A DNA stretch of 64,000 nt from Pseudomonas sp. ANT_H4 (GTDB taxonomy: Bacteria; Pseudomonadota; Gammaproteobacteria; Pseudomonadales; Pseudomonadaceae), in contig NZ_VOBG01000008.1 of the NCBI RefSeq assembly GCF_008369295.1, forward strand, positions 62,001 through 126,000, given 5' to 3'. The notes beneath the pieces are model-generated. The model saw only the letters and a list, made by a program, of their open reading frames with translations. It did no database searches and was not told where the DNA came from. A program made the translations under genes and the position numbers. This document shows positions 54,701-63,837 of the stretch, in pieces. Each line of letters begins with the position of its first letter. Within the stretch, counting starts at the first letter, position 1.

Positions 54701-54769
54701 GGGACGTTGTTTACGTTGTTTGTGTTGCCGTGTGTTTATACGTTGCTGGCTAAGGCGGATGAGGTCTGA
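51743..54769 (+). CDS. RND efflux pump, HAE-1 family inner-membrane transporter
   Basis: A 1008-residue, 12-TM proton antiporter. It begins MKFTDTFIRRPVLAMVVSLL, and two large periplasmic loops contain the PN/PC porter domains. GLVVDDAIVVVENIHRH in TM4 carries the proton-relay Asp pair. GLVTLIGLISKHGILIVEFANQ in TM10-11 carries the conserved Lys. No outer-membrane channel or regulator is encoded next to it, so it should use a channel from elsewhere (for example an OprM/TolC-like protein). Substrates cannot be inferred. Confidence 0.92.
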   Translation: MKFTDTFIRRPVLAMVVSLLIVLLGFQAYSKLPLRQYPSMENALITVTTAYPGANAETIQGYITQPLQQSLASAEGIDYMTSVSRQNFSVISIYARIGSNSDRLFTELLAKANEVKNKLPQDAEDPVLSKEAADASALMYISFSSQELSNPQITDYLSRVIQPKLATLPGMAEAEILGNQVFAMRLWLDPVKLAGFGLSASDVTDAVRRYNFLSAAGEVKGEYVVTSINANTDLKSAEAFAAITLKTDGDSRVLLSDVARVEMGAENYNAISSFGGTPSVYIGIKATPSANPLDVIKEVRKIMPELESQLPPNLKAEIAYDATLFIQASINEVVKTLFEAVLIVIVVVFLFLGALRSVVIPVITIPLSMIGVLFFMQLMGYSINLLTLLAMVLAIGLVVDDAIVVVENIHRHIEEGKTPLDAALEGAREIALPVVSMTITLAAVYAPIGFLEGLTGALFKEFALTLAGAVVISGIVALTLSPMMCALLLRHDENPTGLAHRLDRTFESLKRRYQSALHGTLNTRPVVVVFALIVLCLIPVFLKFTQSQLAPDEDQGIIFMIASAPQPTNLDYLNTYTDEFIKIFKEFPEYYSSFQINGFNGVQSGIGGFLLKPWNERSRTQMQILPEVQKRLADIPGLQVFGFNLPSLPGTGEGLPFGFIINTPNDYESLLQVADRVKKRAMESGKFAFVDIDLAFDKPEVVVDIDRAKAAQMGVSMQDLGGTLATLLAEAEINRFTIDGRSYKVIAQVERAYRDNPQWLSNYYVKNTQGELLPLSTLITITDRARPRQLNQFQQLNSALISGFPIVSMGEAIETVRQIAIEETPPGYAFDYSGASRQFIQEGSALWVTFALALAIIFLVLAAQFESFRDPLVILVTVPLSICGALIPLFLGWSSMNIYTQVGLVTLIGLISKHGILIVEFANQLRKDKGLTAREAVEEAAAIRLRPVLMTTAAMVFGMVPLIFATGAGAVSRYDIGMVIATGMSIGTLFTLFVLPCVYTLLAKADEV

Positions 54770-54801
54770 GACGCCGCCCTTTTTGGGGGCCAATCCGCTT
54801 T

Positions 54802-54897
54802 CTGTAGGCTTGCCTGCGATGGGTTTACAGGCACCACGTTCATCCAGAAAACCCGCGTCATCGTTAACGGCCATCGCAGGCAAGCCAGCACCTACAG
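54802..54897. repeat. REPIN-like doublet
   Basis: CTGTAGGCTTGCCTGCGATGG at 54802 onward is mirrored by CCATCGCAGGCAAG, then CCAGCACCTACAG ending near 54897, with about 48 bases between. Confidence 0.7.
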
Positions 54898-55019
54898 GGA
54901 TCCGCGTTTGCTTTTCACCACTCAGGTCGGCTACCAGGCCGCCGTGCTTTTGCTTTTGATCTTGATCTAAGGCGCCCCGTTAACCACGATGGCTGAACGC
55001 AGGCATTGATCCGTGGGTA

Positions 55020-55220
55020 AACCGGCAGGACGCCAGTTTAGCCGCGCTGGGCCAAGGATGGCCCATCGCGGCGGCCCACGGAGCAATGCCGGAGTGAAGG
55101 CATGCCGAGCCACAGCGAGGCACCAAGTGGTGGGGCAAGAGCCTTTGGTTACTTTGGGCTTTTCAAAGTGACACGCCGTAAGGGCGTAACCCTAAGCCGC
55201 CGTCACCCAAAAAATGGATA
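55020..55220. repeat. Dispersed Pseudomonas intergenic repeat (partial)
   Basis: The segment around GGCGGCCCACGGAGCAATGC, GTGGTGGGGCAAGAGCCTTT and GGTTACTTTGGGCTTTTCAA resembles a repeat I recognise from many Pseudomonas genomes. It contains small hairpins but no tract suited to translation. Confidence 0.5.
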
Positions 55221-55247
55221 TATACCCCAAACCCCAACCGCAACCCG

Positions 55248-55277
55248 AAAAAAAAGGCCTCGCAAAACGAGACCTTT
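55248..55277 (-). terminator. Rho-independent terminator of the methyltransferase/InaA operon
   Basis: On the minus strand GGTCTCG pairs with CGAGGCC (one G-U) around TTTTG and is followed by a run of eight T. It lies 26 bases after the last gene. Confidence 0.82.
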
Positions 55278-55302
55278 CATATGGGTTTCAATGAATTCAA
55301 CG

Positions 55303-55524
55303 CTATGGCCTCATCCCTTGTGAAAGCCCGAACATAAACAGCAACAACTGATGATCAGGCTGAACCACGGCATTCACCTTGGCGATCCGCGGCAACGGGC
55401 ACTGCCCGCCACCCTGCACCGCACTGAGGATCTCTGTACGCGGCATCTCCCAGGAAGCCAGGGCCAGGGATGCAATCCCCAACGCCCCCAACAGAAATAA
55501 ACCTCGTGCTATTTCTAGCTTCAT
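55303..55524 (-). CDS. Small exported protein at the end of the InaA operon
   Basis: A 73-residue protein with an N-terminal hydrophobic signal or anchor (ARGLFLLGALGIASLALASW) and a short mature part with one Cys (GGGQCPLPRIAKVNAVVQPD). The ATG overlaps the stop of the InaA-like kinase gene as TAATG, so it is translationally coupled to it. No family is recognised. Its place in a ColR-associated envelope operon suggests a periplasmic role linked to LPS. Confidence 0.65.
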   Translation of the reverse strand: MKLEIARGLFLLGALGIASLALASWEMPRTEILSAVQGGGQCPLPRIAKVNAVVQPDHQLLLFMFGLSQGMRP

Positions 55525-56240
55525 TACGTTAAACCTTTGATAGCGCTGCCAAACGCCGTCTCGTAAAAGTAGCTGAGTTTTTGCCAGTCGGAAGCGTTCC
55601 ACGACGAATGGCGACGTAATTGCAGCATGTCATGGGAGGCCGCCTGCCGAGCGGTCATACGCTGGCGGCATTTCTCGAAATCCAGCAACGCCACTTCGAC
55701 ATTGGCCGCGTCGCCCTCACCCGTGACCTTGACAAAAATGTGCTTGATGTAGAGGCACCCATGCTGCCAGCGGCCTTTGTGCATACGTACCAAGGTGCAA
55801 GCGAGCTCCTGAAGCAGGCGCTCATGCACCAACTCGCCGTACTGTTCGCGGCCACCAGCGGCGTACCAGTTTTCGATTTCGTCGAAACCCTCCAGGGCTG
55901 CCGTCACCAACAAGGCCTTCCATTGATGCTTTGGATCACGGCGTGCTTCGCAGAACACCAGCTCCGGCACCCGCACATCCAGCAAACGCAGACCCTTGAG
56001 GGCATCACGCTCGCGTAACACGGTAGGGCGTCCAAAAGGATGCAGCCAGCTGCGGTAGATATGACCGGTCTGGCGCTTGCTATACAGCAAACGGCCATTG
56101 GTCCCAACCACGCGTTGCACGCCACTTTCACCGCCACGGCGACGATTGGGTTCCTCGACCCATTCACCCTTCTGGCGCCAGAAATAATCAAATCGCTCCT
56201 CGGGAGCTACTTCACTACCTGCTACACACTCAACTGCCAT
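55524..56240 (-). CDS. InaA-family lipopolysaccharide core kinase
   Basis: A 238-residue kinase-fold protein of the InaA/WaaP group. HGCLYIKHIFVKV is the catalytic-loop region, LLDFEKCRQR the DFG-like metal site, and LKGLRLLDVRVPEL the N-lobe end. Relatives phosphorylate heptose or Kdo in the LPS inner core. It lies four bases after the methyltransferase gene. In P. fluorescens WCS365 the colRS-linked methyltransferase/wapQ operon has this arrangement. The start is ATG 56240 with AGAGG upstream; the frame to 56450 is excluded because it overlaps the preceding gene. Confidence 0.83.
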   Translation of the reverse strand: MAVECVAGSEVAPEERFDYFWRQKGEWVEEPNRRRGGESGVQRVVGTNGRLLYSKRQTGHIYRSWLHPFGRPTVLRERDALKGLRLLDVRVPELVFCEARRDPKHQWKALLVTAALEGFDEIENWYAAGGREQYGELVHERLLQELACTLVRMHKGRWQHGCLYIKHIFVKVTGEGDAANVEVALLDFEKCRQRMTARQAASHDMLQLRRHSSWNASDWQKLSYFYETAFGSAIKGLT

Positions 56241-56244
56241 CCTG

Positions 56245-56925
56245 TTACCTCTTACGCAATACATACACTCGCCACATGGCGTAGAGCGGAATGAAGTCCA
56301 AATGTTCCTGAACCCGGAAACCGGCTTGTTCGAACTCAGCCTCAACAGTAGCAGCCGGTAACACAAACCGATTTTGGTAACCTTCCTGCTCACCCTTATT
56401 GCGACGCCGTACCTCGGAACGCTTGCGCTTCCAGGCCTTGAAGTTGCCATCCACCCACAGCGAAATAATCACGCTGTCACGGGTAACACGCTGAAACTCC
56501 CGCAATATCGCCATCCGGTGCTCGGGATCACCAATGTGGTGCATCAGGCGCATGCAAAAAATGCTGTCGACGGCGTTGTCTGGCAAATCAATATCAAAGG
56601 CAGATGTCTGCAAGGGCCGTACCCGTTTCACCACCTCGGCCGGTTGGGCCACTGCGGCAATCTTCAACATCGCTTCAGAATTGTCGGCACCGATAATCAC
56701 GCGATTGGGTTTTTCCGCCAACAATGGCCAGAAACGCCCGGCGCCACACGGCAGGTCCAGCACCAGGCCAGGCTCGCCCGCCATGGCCAGCGCACCGCGT
56801 GCCAATTGCTCATCGCGTTTGTGGGACAGTCGACGAGCCAGATTGTCCTGATGCTTGAGCAAATAATTCTGCGCATGCTGCTCATCGTACTTTTCGGAAA
56901 ATTCAAGCTTGATTGGGGTAACCAT
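56245..56925 (-). CDS. Class I SAM-dependent methyltransferase (ColRS-linked)
   Basis: A 226-residue methyltransferase. Motif I is LVLDLPCGAGRFWPLL, motif II VIIGADNSEAML, and NAVDSIFCMRLMHHIGDPEHRMAILREFQRV is the methyltransf_11 core. It is the first gene of a three-gene operon with an InaA-type kinase and a small exported protein, and corresponds to orf222 of the colRS region. The substrate may be LPS or a lipid precursor; this is inferred from context. ATG 56925 has AGGAG eight bases upstream. A ColR-like box lies about 70 bases upstream. Confidence 0.87.
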   Translation of the reverse strand: MVTPIKLEFSEKYDEQHAQNYLLKHQDNLARRLSHKRDEQLARGALAMAGEPGLVLDLPCGAGRFWPLLAEKPNRVIIGADNSEAMLKIAAVAQPAEVVKRVRPLQTSAFDIDLPDNAVDSIFCMRLMHHIGDPEHRMAILREFQRVTRDSVIISLWVDGNFKAWKRKRSEVRRRNKGEQEGYQNRFVLPAATVEAEFEQAGFRVQEHLDFIPLYAMWRVYVLRKR

Positions 56926-56992
56926 CAACGGGTCTCCTGTACTGATGCCTACGACCTTAAGCGGCGGCGTGTCATCCTCAGGTCAACCCTTT

Positions 56993-57008
56993 GTGAAAAA
57001 AACGTTCC
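56993..57008 (-). promoter_or_regulatory. ColR-like box before the methyltransferase/InaA operon
   Basis: Read on the minus strand, GGAACGTTTTTTTCAC matches the ColR site YYNASNNYTTTTTSAC, as I recall it from P. putida, at 14 of 16 positions; only the first two bases differ. Confidence 0.55.
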
Positions 57009-57115
57009 GTCTAACGGTAAAACATTACAAAGTTTTACAGGTAAAAGCCATGGCATGGGGCCATCTTCGCCGAACAGGCTGAAATCTGCCCCTGAGAATA
57101 GGGGCAGGAAAGGGA

Positions 57116-58396
57116 TCAGGATTTGACCGAACTCAACTCAACGTGGAACCGGCAGCCATTGGGTTCCATGGTGCTGAGGCTGACGGTCCAACCCTGGTTT
57201 TCGCAGATCCGCTGAACCAGCGACAAGCCCAGCCCGAGGCCTTCGCCGCGCTTCTCGTTACCGCGCACAAAGGGCTCAAACATCGCTTCGCGCTTGTCTT
57301 CAGGAATACCCACGCCAGTGTCTTCCACTACGAACCCTGTGGGTTCCAGGGTCAGGCGGATAAAACCCTGTTCGGTGTAATGCAGGGCATTGCGCAGTAG
57401 GTTGCCCATGACCGCATGCAGGAACGTGGCGTTGTAGCGAGTACTTAGGGGATTGCCCGGCAGGTAGAACAATTCAATGCCTTTGCCCTCGATGGGATCG
57501 CGCCAGATTCCCAACAGATCCTCGGCCACCTGCGTGAGGCCGACTTGGGGCGACATGCTGGCGTCTTCCCGTTGGGCACGGGCCAGCATCAGGAACGTCT
57601 GCACCAGTTCGCTCATATCTTCACAGGCACGGGCAATACGCTCGACCTGATTGCGAGCGCGGGAATCAATGGCCGGGTTCTCCAATAGCAACTCACAGGA
57701 ACTGGCCAGCACCATCAATGGCGTGCGCAATTCGTGGCTGACATCGCTGGTAAACATCCGCTCCCGGGTGAGCGCCTGCCGCAGGCGGCCGAGGGTGGCG
57801 TCAAACGCCACTGCCAACTCCCCCACTTCATCAGCGGCATAATCCGGGGCCAATGGCGGCGCCAAGCCAAGCAATTGGTCACGATGACGAACCTGGCGAG
57901 CCAGGCGCACCACCGGTGCCATCACCTTGCGTGCCAGGACCCAGCCAAGAAACACGGCCAGCGCCAGGCTGAGAACAAAGCCTACCAGCACCACGGCAAA
58001 CAGCACGCGCTCACGCTCTTCGAAGTCGCTCTGGTCTTGCAGCAGGACATAACGGCGGCCGTCAACGATCTCGACCATGGCGTGATACGACAGCTGTTCG
58101 CGAAACACCTCATGAAAACCCGAGTCCAGGTGACGCAAATCCTTGGGCAGTTCAAAATCCCCGTGCCCACCGCTGAAATAGAACAACTGGTCCGGCTCGG
58201 GCCGATGCCGCCAATCTTCAAGGCTGTCCATCAGCAGCAGCCGTTGCAGATCGCCACCCAACCCCGCTGAAATCAGCTTTTCTTCCACCAGGTGCACGGT
58301 GGCGATGATGCCCATGGCGAAGGCCCCTGCCACCAGCGCGCTCATCAGCGCAAAGGCAATGATGATCCGCTGAGAAAGGCTTTGCTTAAACTCCAT
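57116..58396 (-). CDS. colS: Sensor histidine kinase ColS
   Basis: A 426-residue sensor kinase. TM1 is at about 10-33, followed by a periplasmic domain of about 96 residues, TM2 (VLFAVVLVGFVLSLALAVFLG), HAMP, and a kinase core with TSDVSHELRTPLMVL, NLLRNALHY, EDTGVGIP and GLGLGLSLV. ColS of P. putida responds to excess zinc and iron(III) through periplasmic His/Glu residues; H35, E38, H95, H105, E126 and E129 are all present at those positions here. The open frame extends to 58567, but ATG 58396 is the true start and overlaps colR by 11 bases. Confidence 0.93.
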   Translation of the reverse strand: MEFKQSLSQRIIIAFALMSALVAGAFAMGIIATVHLVEEKLISAGLGGDLQRLLLMDSLEDWRHRPEPDQLFYFSGGHGDFELPKDLRHLDSGFHEVFREQLSYHAMVEIVDGRRYVLLQDQSDFEERERVLFAVVLVGFVLSLALAVFLGWVLARKVMAPVVRLARQVRHRDQLLGLAPPLAPDYAADEVGELAVAFDATLGRLRQALTRERMFTSDVSHELRTPLMVLASSCELLLENPAIDSRARNQVERIARACEDMSELVQTFLMLARAQREDASMSPQVGLTQVAEDLLGIWRDPIEGKGIELFYLPGNPLSTRYNATFLHAVMGNLLRNALHYTEQGFIRLTLEPTGFVVEDTGVGIPEDKREAMFEPFVRGNEKRGEGLGLGLSLVQRICENQGWTVSLSTMEPNGCRFHVELSSVKS

Positions 58397-59069
58397 CTCG
58401 GCCCTCAACCAGGCGATAACCCACACCGTGCACCGTTTGCAGCAGCGGTTTGGCGAACGGTTTGTCGATAACCTGACGCAATTGGTGAACATGGCTGCGC
58501 AAGCTGTCGCTGTCTGGGCAATCGTCGCCCCACAAGGCTTCTTCGAGAATTTCTCGACGCAACACATGAGGGCTTTTCTGCATCAACACCGCCAGTAACT
58601 TCAGGCCCACCGGGTTGAGCTTGAGCAGTCGCCCTTCGCGGGTTACCTCCAGTGTGTCGAGGTCGTAGGCCAGGTCGCCCACTTGCAGGGCGCGACGACC
58701 GCCACCTTGGGCTCGGCGTAGCACCGCCTCGATACGTGCCGCCAGCTCCGACAGGGCGAACGGTTTGAGCAGGTAGTCATCGGCACCAGACTTGAAGCCT
58801 TGAAGCCGGTCATCCAACTGGTCGCGGGCCGTCAACATGATCACCGGCGTGTCGCGACGGGCGTCTTCGCGCAGGCGTTTGCACAGGGTGTAGCCATCAA
58901 TGCCTGGCAGCATGATGTCGAGGACGATCAAGTCGTAATGCTCGGTAGCGGCCAGGTGCAGGCCCGACAAACCGTCCTGCGCACAGTCTACGGTGTAGCC
59001 CTTTAGCCCCAGGTAATCGGCCAGGTTGGCCAGAATATCGCGGTTGTCTTCAACCAATAAAATTCGCAT
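58386..59069 (-). CDS. colR: Response regulator ColR
   Basis: A 227-residue OmpR-type regulator. MRILLVEDNRDILANLADY starts the receiver, LIVLDIMLPGIDG carries the phosphorylated Asp (about residue 51), and LLKPFALSEL has the switch Lys. The winged helix spans about 125-222 (SDSLRSHVHQLRQVIDKPF, then TVHGVGYRLVEG). ColR controls LPS-modification and membrane-homeostasis genes and is needed for root colonisation and metal tolerance in Pseudomonas. ColR-like sites lie upstream of the neighbouring operons on both sides. Confidence 0.94.
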   Translation of the reverse strand: MRILLVEDNRDILANLADYLGLKGYTVDCAQDGLSGLHLAATEHYDLIVLDIMLPGIDGYTLCKRLREDARRDTPVIMLTARDQLDDRLQGFKSGADDYLLKPFALSELAARIEAVLRRAQGGGRRALQVGDLAYDLDTLEVTREGRLLKLNPVGLKLLAVLMQKSPHVLRREILEEALWGDDCPDSDSLRSHVHQLRQVIDKPFAKPLLQTVHGVGYRLVEGRDGV

Positions 59070-59186
59070 GGGCAGTGTCTCCGTACGCGGTAACGGCCGT
59101 GTTGGCTCGCGCAGCTTAAGGCCAAGTATGGCCCACGGCTAGACCTGAACGAGCAACTGATTAAGGGTTTCAACCAATTGAATGGA

Positions 59187-59202
59187 TTAACGAGTTTTTC
59201 AC
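59187..59202 (+). promoter_or_regulatory. ColR-like box before the LTA-synthase-like gene
   Basis: TTAACGAGTTTTTCAC matches the ColR site YYNASNNYTTTTTSAC at 15 of 16 positions (position 8 is G). It lies 69 bases before the start codon. Confidence 0.6.
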
Positions 59203-59270
59203 TATAGGTTCACAAACCGACCACAGTATCAGGCGGAAGATCGCGGCCCATCGATATAAGGAACATGGAC

Positions 59271-61220
59271 ATGGGCTTTCCAAAGACAGCGCCAATGCGC
59301 TATTTGTTATTGGTGACCGGCGCCTGGCTGGTCATTTTTCTACTGACGCGCGGCGTGCTTCTCATCAGCCACCCGGATGAAGTCGGCGGCAACCTGCTGC
59401 CGGTGTTTGGCGTGGGCCTGCTTTACGACCTGGGCTTTCTGGCCTACGCCGCCCTGCCTCTGGGGCTGTATCTGCTGCTGTGCCCACCGGCGTTATGGCG
59501 CCGCCGCGGCCATCGCTGGTTTCTGCAAGGCGTGCTGACGGTCAGTTTGTTCGCCATGCTGTTCACGTCGGTGGCGGAATGGCTGTTCTGGGACGAGTTC
59601 GGTGTTCGCTTCAACTTTATCGCCGTCGACTACCTGGTGTACTCCAATGAGGTACTGAACAACCTGCTGGAGTCGTACCCGATCGGCAAACTGCTGAGCC
59701 TTCTGGCGATGCTGGCAATTGTGTTGAGCCTGGCGTTACGAAAACCGTTCAATACAGCACTCGACTCTCCCCTTCCTGCGATGCGTGGCCGCTTGCTCAA
59801 TGCGCTGGGTTTACTGGTTATCGCCGGCCTGAGCCTGCAACTGATCAGCCAAGACAACCCGCGTGCACAGGGTGGCAACGCTTACAATAACGAACTGGCA
59901 AGCAACGGCCCGTATCAGTTTTTCGCCGCGTTCCGTAACAACGAGCTCGATTACACGCAGTTCTATAAGAGCCTGCCGTCCGATGTCGTCGCCAAGCAAT
60001 TGCGCGCAGAACTCAGCGAACCCAATGCACGCTTTATCGGCAGCGATCCACTGGATATCCGCCGCGCCATCGACAACCCTGGCACATTGCGCAAACCCAA
60101 TATCGTACTGGTGACCATCGAAAGCTTCAGTGCCAAATACATGGGCAGCAACGGCGACGGGCGCAACCTGACGCCTAACCTGGACACCCTGCGCCAGCAA
60201 AGCCTGTATTTCAACAATTTCTACGCCACCGGCACACGTACCGATCGCGGCCTCGAGGCCATTACCTTGGCCATTCCACCTACGCCAGGGCGCTCGATCG
60301 TCAAGCGCATCGGCCGGGAGAGCGGCTTTGCCAGCCTTGGCCAGCAACTCAACGCCATTGGTTACGACAGCGTGTTTGTTTACGGCGGGCGCGGCTACTT
60401 CGACAACATGAACGCGTTTTTCAGCGGTAATGGTTATCGGGTGGTAGACCAGAGCAGCGTCGACGAAGCGCAAATCTCCTTCAAGAATGCCTGGGGCATG
60501 GCCGACGAAGACCTCTATAAACAGACGTTGAAACTGGCAGACGCCAATTACGCCAAGCAGCAACCATTTCTGCTGCAACTGATGACCACTTCCAACCACC
60601 GTCCTTATACCTACCCGGACGGGCGCATCGACATCAAATCGGGCAACGGTCGCGACGGAGCAGTGAAGTACACCGACTACGCCATCGGCCAGTTCCTGGA
60701 GGCCGCACGCCAGAAACCGTGGTTCGACAACACGATCTTTATCTTTGTCGCTGACCACACCGCCGGCAGCGCGGGCAAGGAAGACTTGCCTATCAGCAAC
60801 TACCAGATACCGCTGTTCATCTATGCACCGAAACTGATCGAGGCCCGTGAAAGTGCGCAACTGGCCAGCCAGATCGACATCGCACCGACATTGCTGGGCC
60901 TGCTTAACCTGAGTTACGAGTCGACATTCTTTGGCCGCAACCTGCTGCAAGACAACCCGCTGCCGCCCCGCGTGGTGGTGGGCAACTATCAGCACCTGGG
61001 CTTGTTTGACGGCAAGGACCTGGCGATTCTCAGCCCCCGCCAAGGCCTGCGTCGCCATGACCAGGCCCTGGGTGAGAGCCAAGAATCACGCGTGGGCAGC
61101 GATGACCCGCTGATTCAGCGGGCCATCACCTACTACCAGGCCGCCAGTTATGACTTCAAACATCAATTACTAAGCTGGAAGGGCCCCAAGGACGCGGACC
61201 CCCAGTTAAGCACACGCTAA
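59271..61220 (+). CDS. LTA-synthase-family sulfatase-fold phosphotransferase
   Basis: A 649-residue inner-membrane enzyme. Five N-terminal hydrophobic segments (about 10-195) anchor a periplasmic sulfatase-fold domain. The metal-site Glu is in VTIESFSAKYMG, the nucleophile Thr in ATGTRTDRGLEA, and Asp/His in IFVADHTAGS. This is the family of LtaS, OpgB and Eptx-like enzymes that transfer phosphoglycerol or phosphoethanolamine groups; the exact donor is uncertain. AAGGA is well spaced (8 bases) for ATG 59271, whereas the ATG at 59265 is only two bases away. A PAP2 phosphatase gene follows 51 bases later. A ColR-like box precedes it. Confidence 0.86.
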   Translation: MGFPKTAPMRYLLLVTGAWLVIFLLTRGVLLISHPDEVGGNLLPVFGVGLLYDLGFLAYAALPLGLYLLLCPPALWRRRGHRWFLQGVLTVSLFAMLFTSVAEWLFWDEFGVRFNFIAVDYLVYSNEVLNNLLESYPIGKLLSLLAMLAIVLSLALRKPFNTALDSPLPAMRGRLLNALGLLVIAGLSLQLISQDNPRAQGGNAYNNELASNGPYQFFAAFRNNELDYTQFYKSLPSDVVAKQLRAELSEPNARFIGSDPLDIRRAIDNPGTLRKPNIVLVTIESFSAKYMGSNGDGRNLTPNLDTLRQQSLYFNNFYATGTRTDRGLEAITLAIPPTPGRSIVKRIGRESGFASLGQQLNAIGYDSVFVYGGRGYFDNMNAFFSGNGYRVVDQSSVDEAQISFKNAWGMADEDLYKQTLKLADANYAKQQPFLLQLMTTSNHRPYTYPDGRIDIKSGNGRDGAVKYTDYAIGQFLEAARQKPWFDNTIFIFVADHTAGSAGKEDLPISNYQIPLFIYAPKLIEARESAQLASQIDIAPTLLGLLNLSYESTFFGRNLLQDNPLPPRVVVGNYQHLGLFDGKDLAILSPRQGLRRHDQALGESQESRVGSDDPLIQRAITYYQAASYDFKHQLLSWKGPKDADPQLSTR

Positions 61221-61271
61221 CCAAAATGCTCCGGGCAGGTCAGCCCGGAGCTTTCAATACCAGGGTTTGCT

Positions 61272-62018
61272 ATGTCTTCAACCGTTTTGCGCCCAGCTTC
61301 CAAGCCTCTCAATTTTTGGCTGTACCTGGGAGTGCCCGCCGCTGCGGCGGTGATTTTGCTGCTGCTGGAACTGACGTCACTGGACATGAGCCTGGCCAAA
61401 CTGTTTTACAGCGCAGCAGACGGCGGTTTTATTGGCCGGTACAGTTTTTTCCTTGAAGACATCCTCCACGACCGCGCCAAACAACTGGTCATCCTGTTCT
61501 CGGTGCTGGCCATTCTGGGCTTTGTTGGCGCGCTCATTCTTGAGCGACTAAAACCCTACCGACGCGAACTAGGCTGCCTGGTACTGTCTCTGGGCCTGTC
61601 CACCTCATTCGTTTCCCCGCTGAAAGTGGTCACCGCAGTGCAGTGCCCCTGGAGCCTCCAGGAGTTTGGCGGCAAGGAAACCTACAGCGCACTGCTGAGC
61701 GCCCGACCGCAAACCGACAAGCCCGGGCGCTGCTGGCCTGGAGGTCACGCGGCCACGGGGTTTACCTTGTTTGCCCTGTTCTTTGTGTTACGCGATCGCC
61801 GACCACGCCTGGCACGCAAGGCGCTTATCCTGGCATTCGGGTTGGGGGCAGTGCTCTCCATCAGTCGAATGATGCAAGGGGCGCACTTCTTTTCCCATAA
61901 CGTCTGGACAGCGATCTTTTGCTGGCTGATCTGCTTGGGGACGTATTACTTCTTGCTGTATCAGCGTGGAGAAAAGGCCGAGCAAGTGATTCAGGGAAAG
62001 GTCGTGAGAACGACTTGA
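61272..62018 (+). CDS. PAP2-family membrane phosphatase
   Basis: A 248-residue inner-membrane phosphatase with six predicted helices. The motifs are modified PAP2 boxes: K-VVTAVQCP in place of KxxxxxxRP, PGGHAATGF in place of PSGH, and SRMMQGAHFFSHNVW (SRxxxxxHxxxN, with Asn where Asp is usual). Relatives include LpxE-like lipid A phosphatases and PagP-operon phosphatases. The pairing with an LTA-synthase-like transferase suggests recycling of the lipid by-product or lipid A modification; this is an inference. Confidence 0.85.
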   Translation: MSSTVLRPASKPLNFWLYLGVPAAAAVILLLLELTSLDMSLAKLFYSAADGGFIGRYSFFLEDILHDRAKQLVILFSVLAILGFVGALILERLKPYRRELGCLVLSLGLSTSFVSPLKVVTAVQCPWSLQEFGGKETYSALLSARPQTDKPGRCWPGGHAATGFTLFALFFVLRDRRPRLARKALILAFGLGAVLSISRMMQGAHFFSHNVWTAIFCWLICLGTYYFLLYQRGEKAEQVIQGKVVRTT

Positions 62019-62085
62019 GGCCAACAGATCGTCGATATGTCGTCCTGCTGACGTCCACATAACGGGCCATTAAACCCTCAGCCAT

Positions 62086-62123
62086 AAAAAAGCCCCGCCT
62101 GCATCACTGCAGGCGGGGCTTTT
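62086..62123. terminator. Bidirectional terminator PAP2 gene / groEL
   Basis: AAAAGCCCCGCCTGCA pairs perfectly with TGCAGGCGGGGCTTTT around TCAC, with six A at the left edge giving a T-run on the minus strand (groEL side). Confidence 0.9.
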
Positions 62124-62144
62124 CAGTATCGGGGTAAGGCTGGC

Positions 62145-63800
<1,656 letters not shown>

Positions 63801-63837
63801 TTAAATACTTTGTAGTAACGGGAAAATGAGCGGGGAA

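Larger units (their letters stand above)
54770..55302. other. Gene-free repeat region after the RND operon
   Basis: About 530 bases with no convincing gene. It contains a REPIN-type doublet, a longer intergenic repeat of the kind scattered through Pseudomonas genomes, and a terminator serving the minus-strand operon (listed separately). An open frame of 73 codons from 55102 lies wholly within the repeat and is rejected. Confidence 0.6.

Noticed and set aside
55102..55323. 73-codon frame in the intergenic repeat
   Set aside because: It lies within dispersed repeat DNA, is very basic and low in complexity, and lacks a ribosome site.
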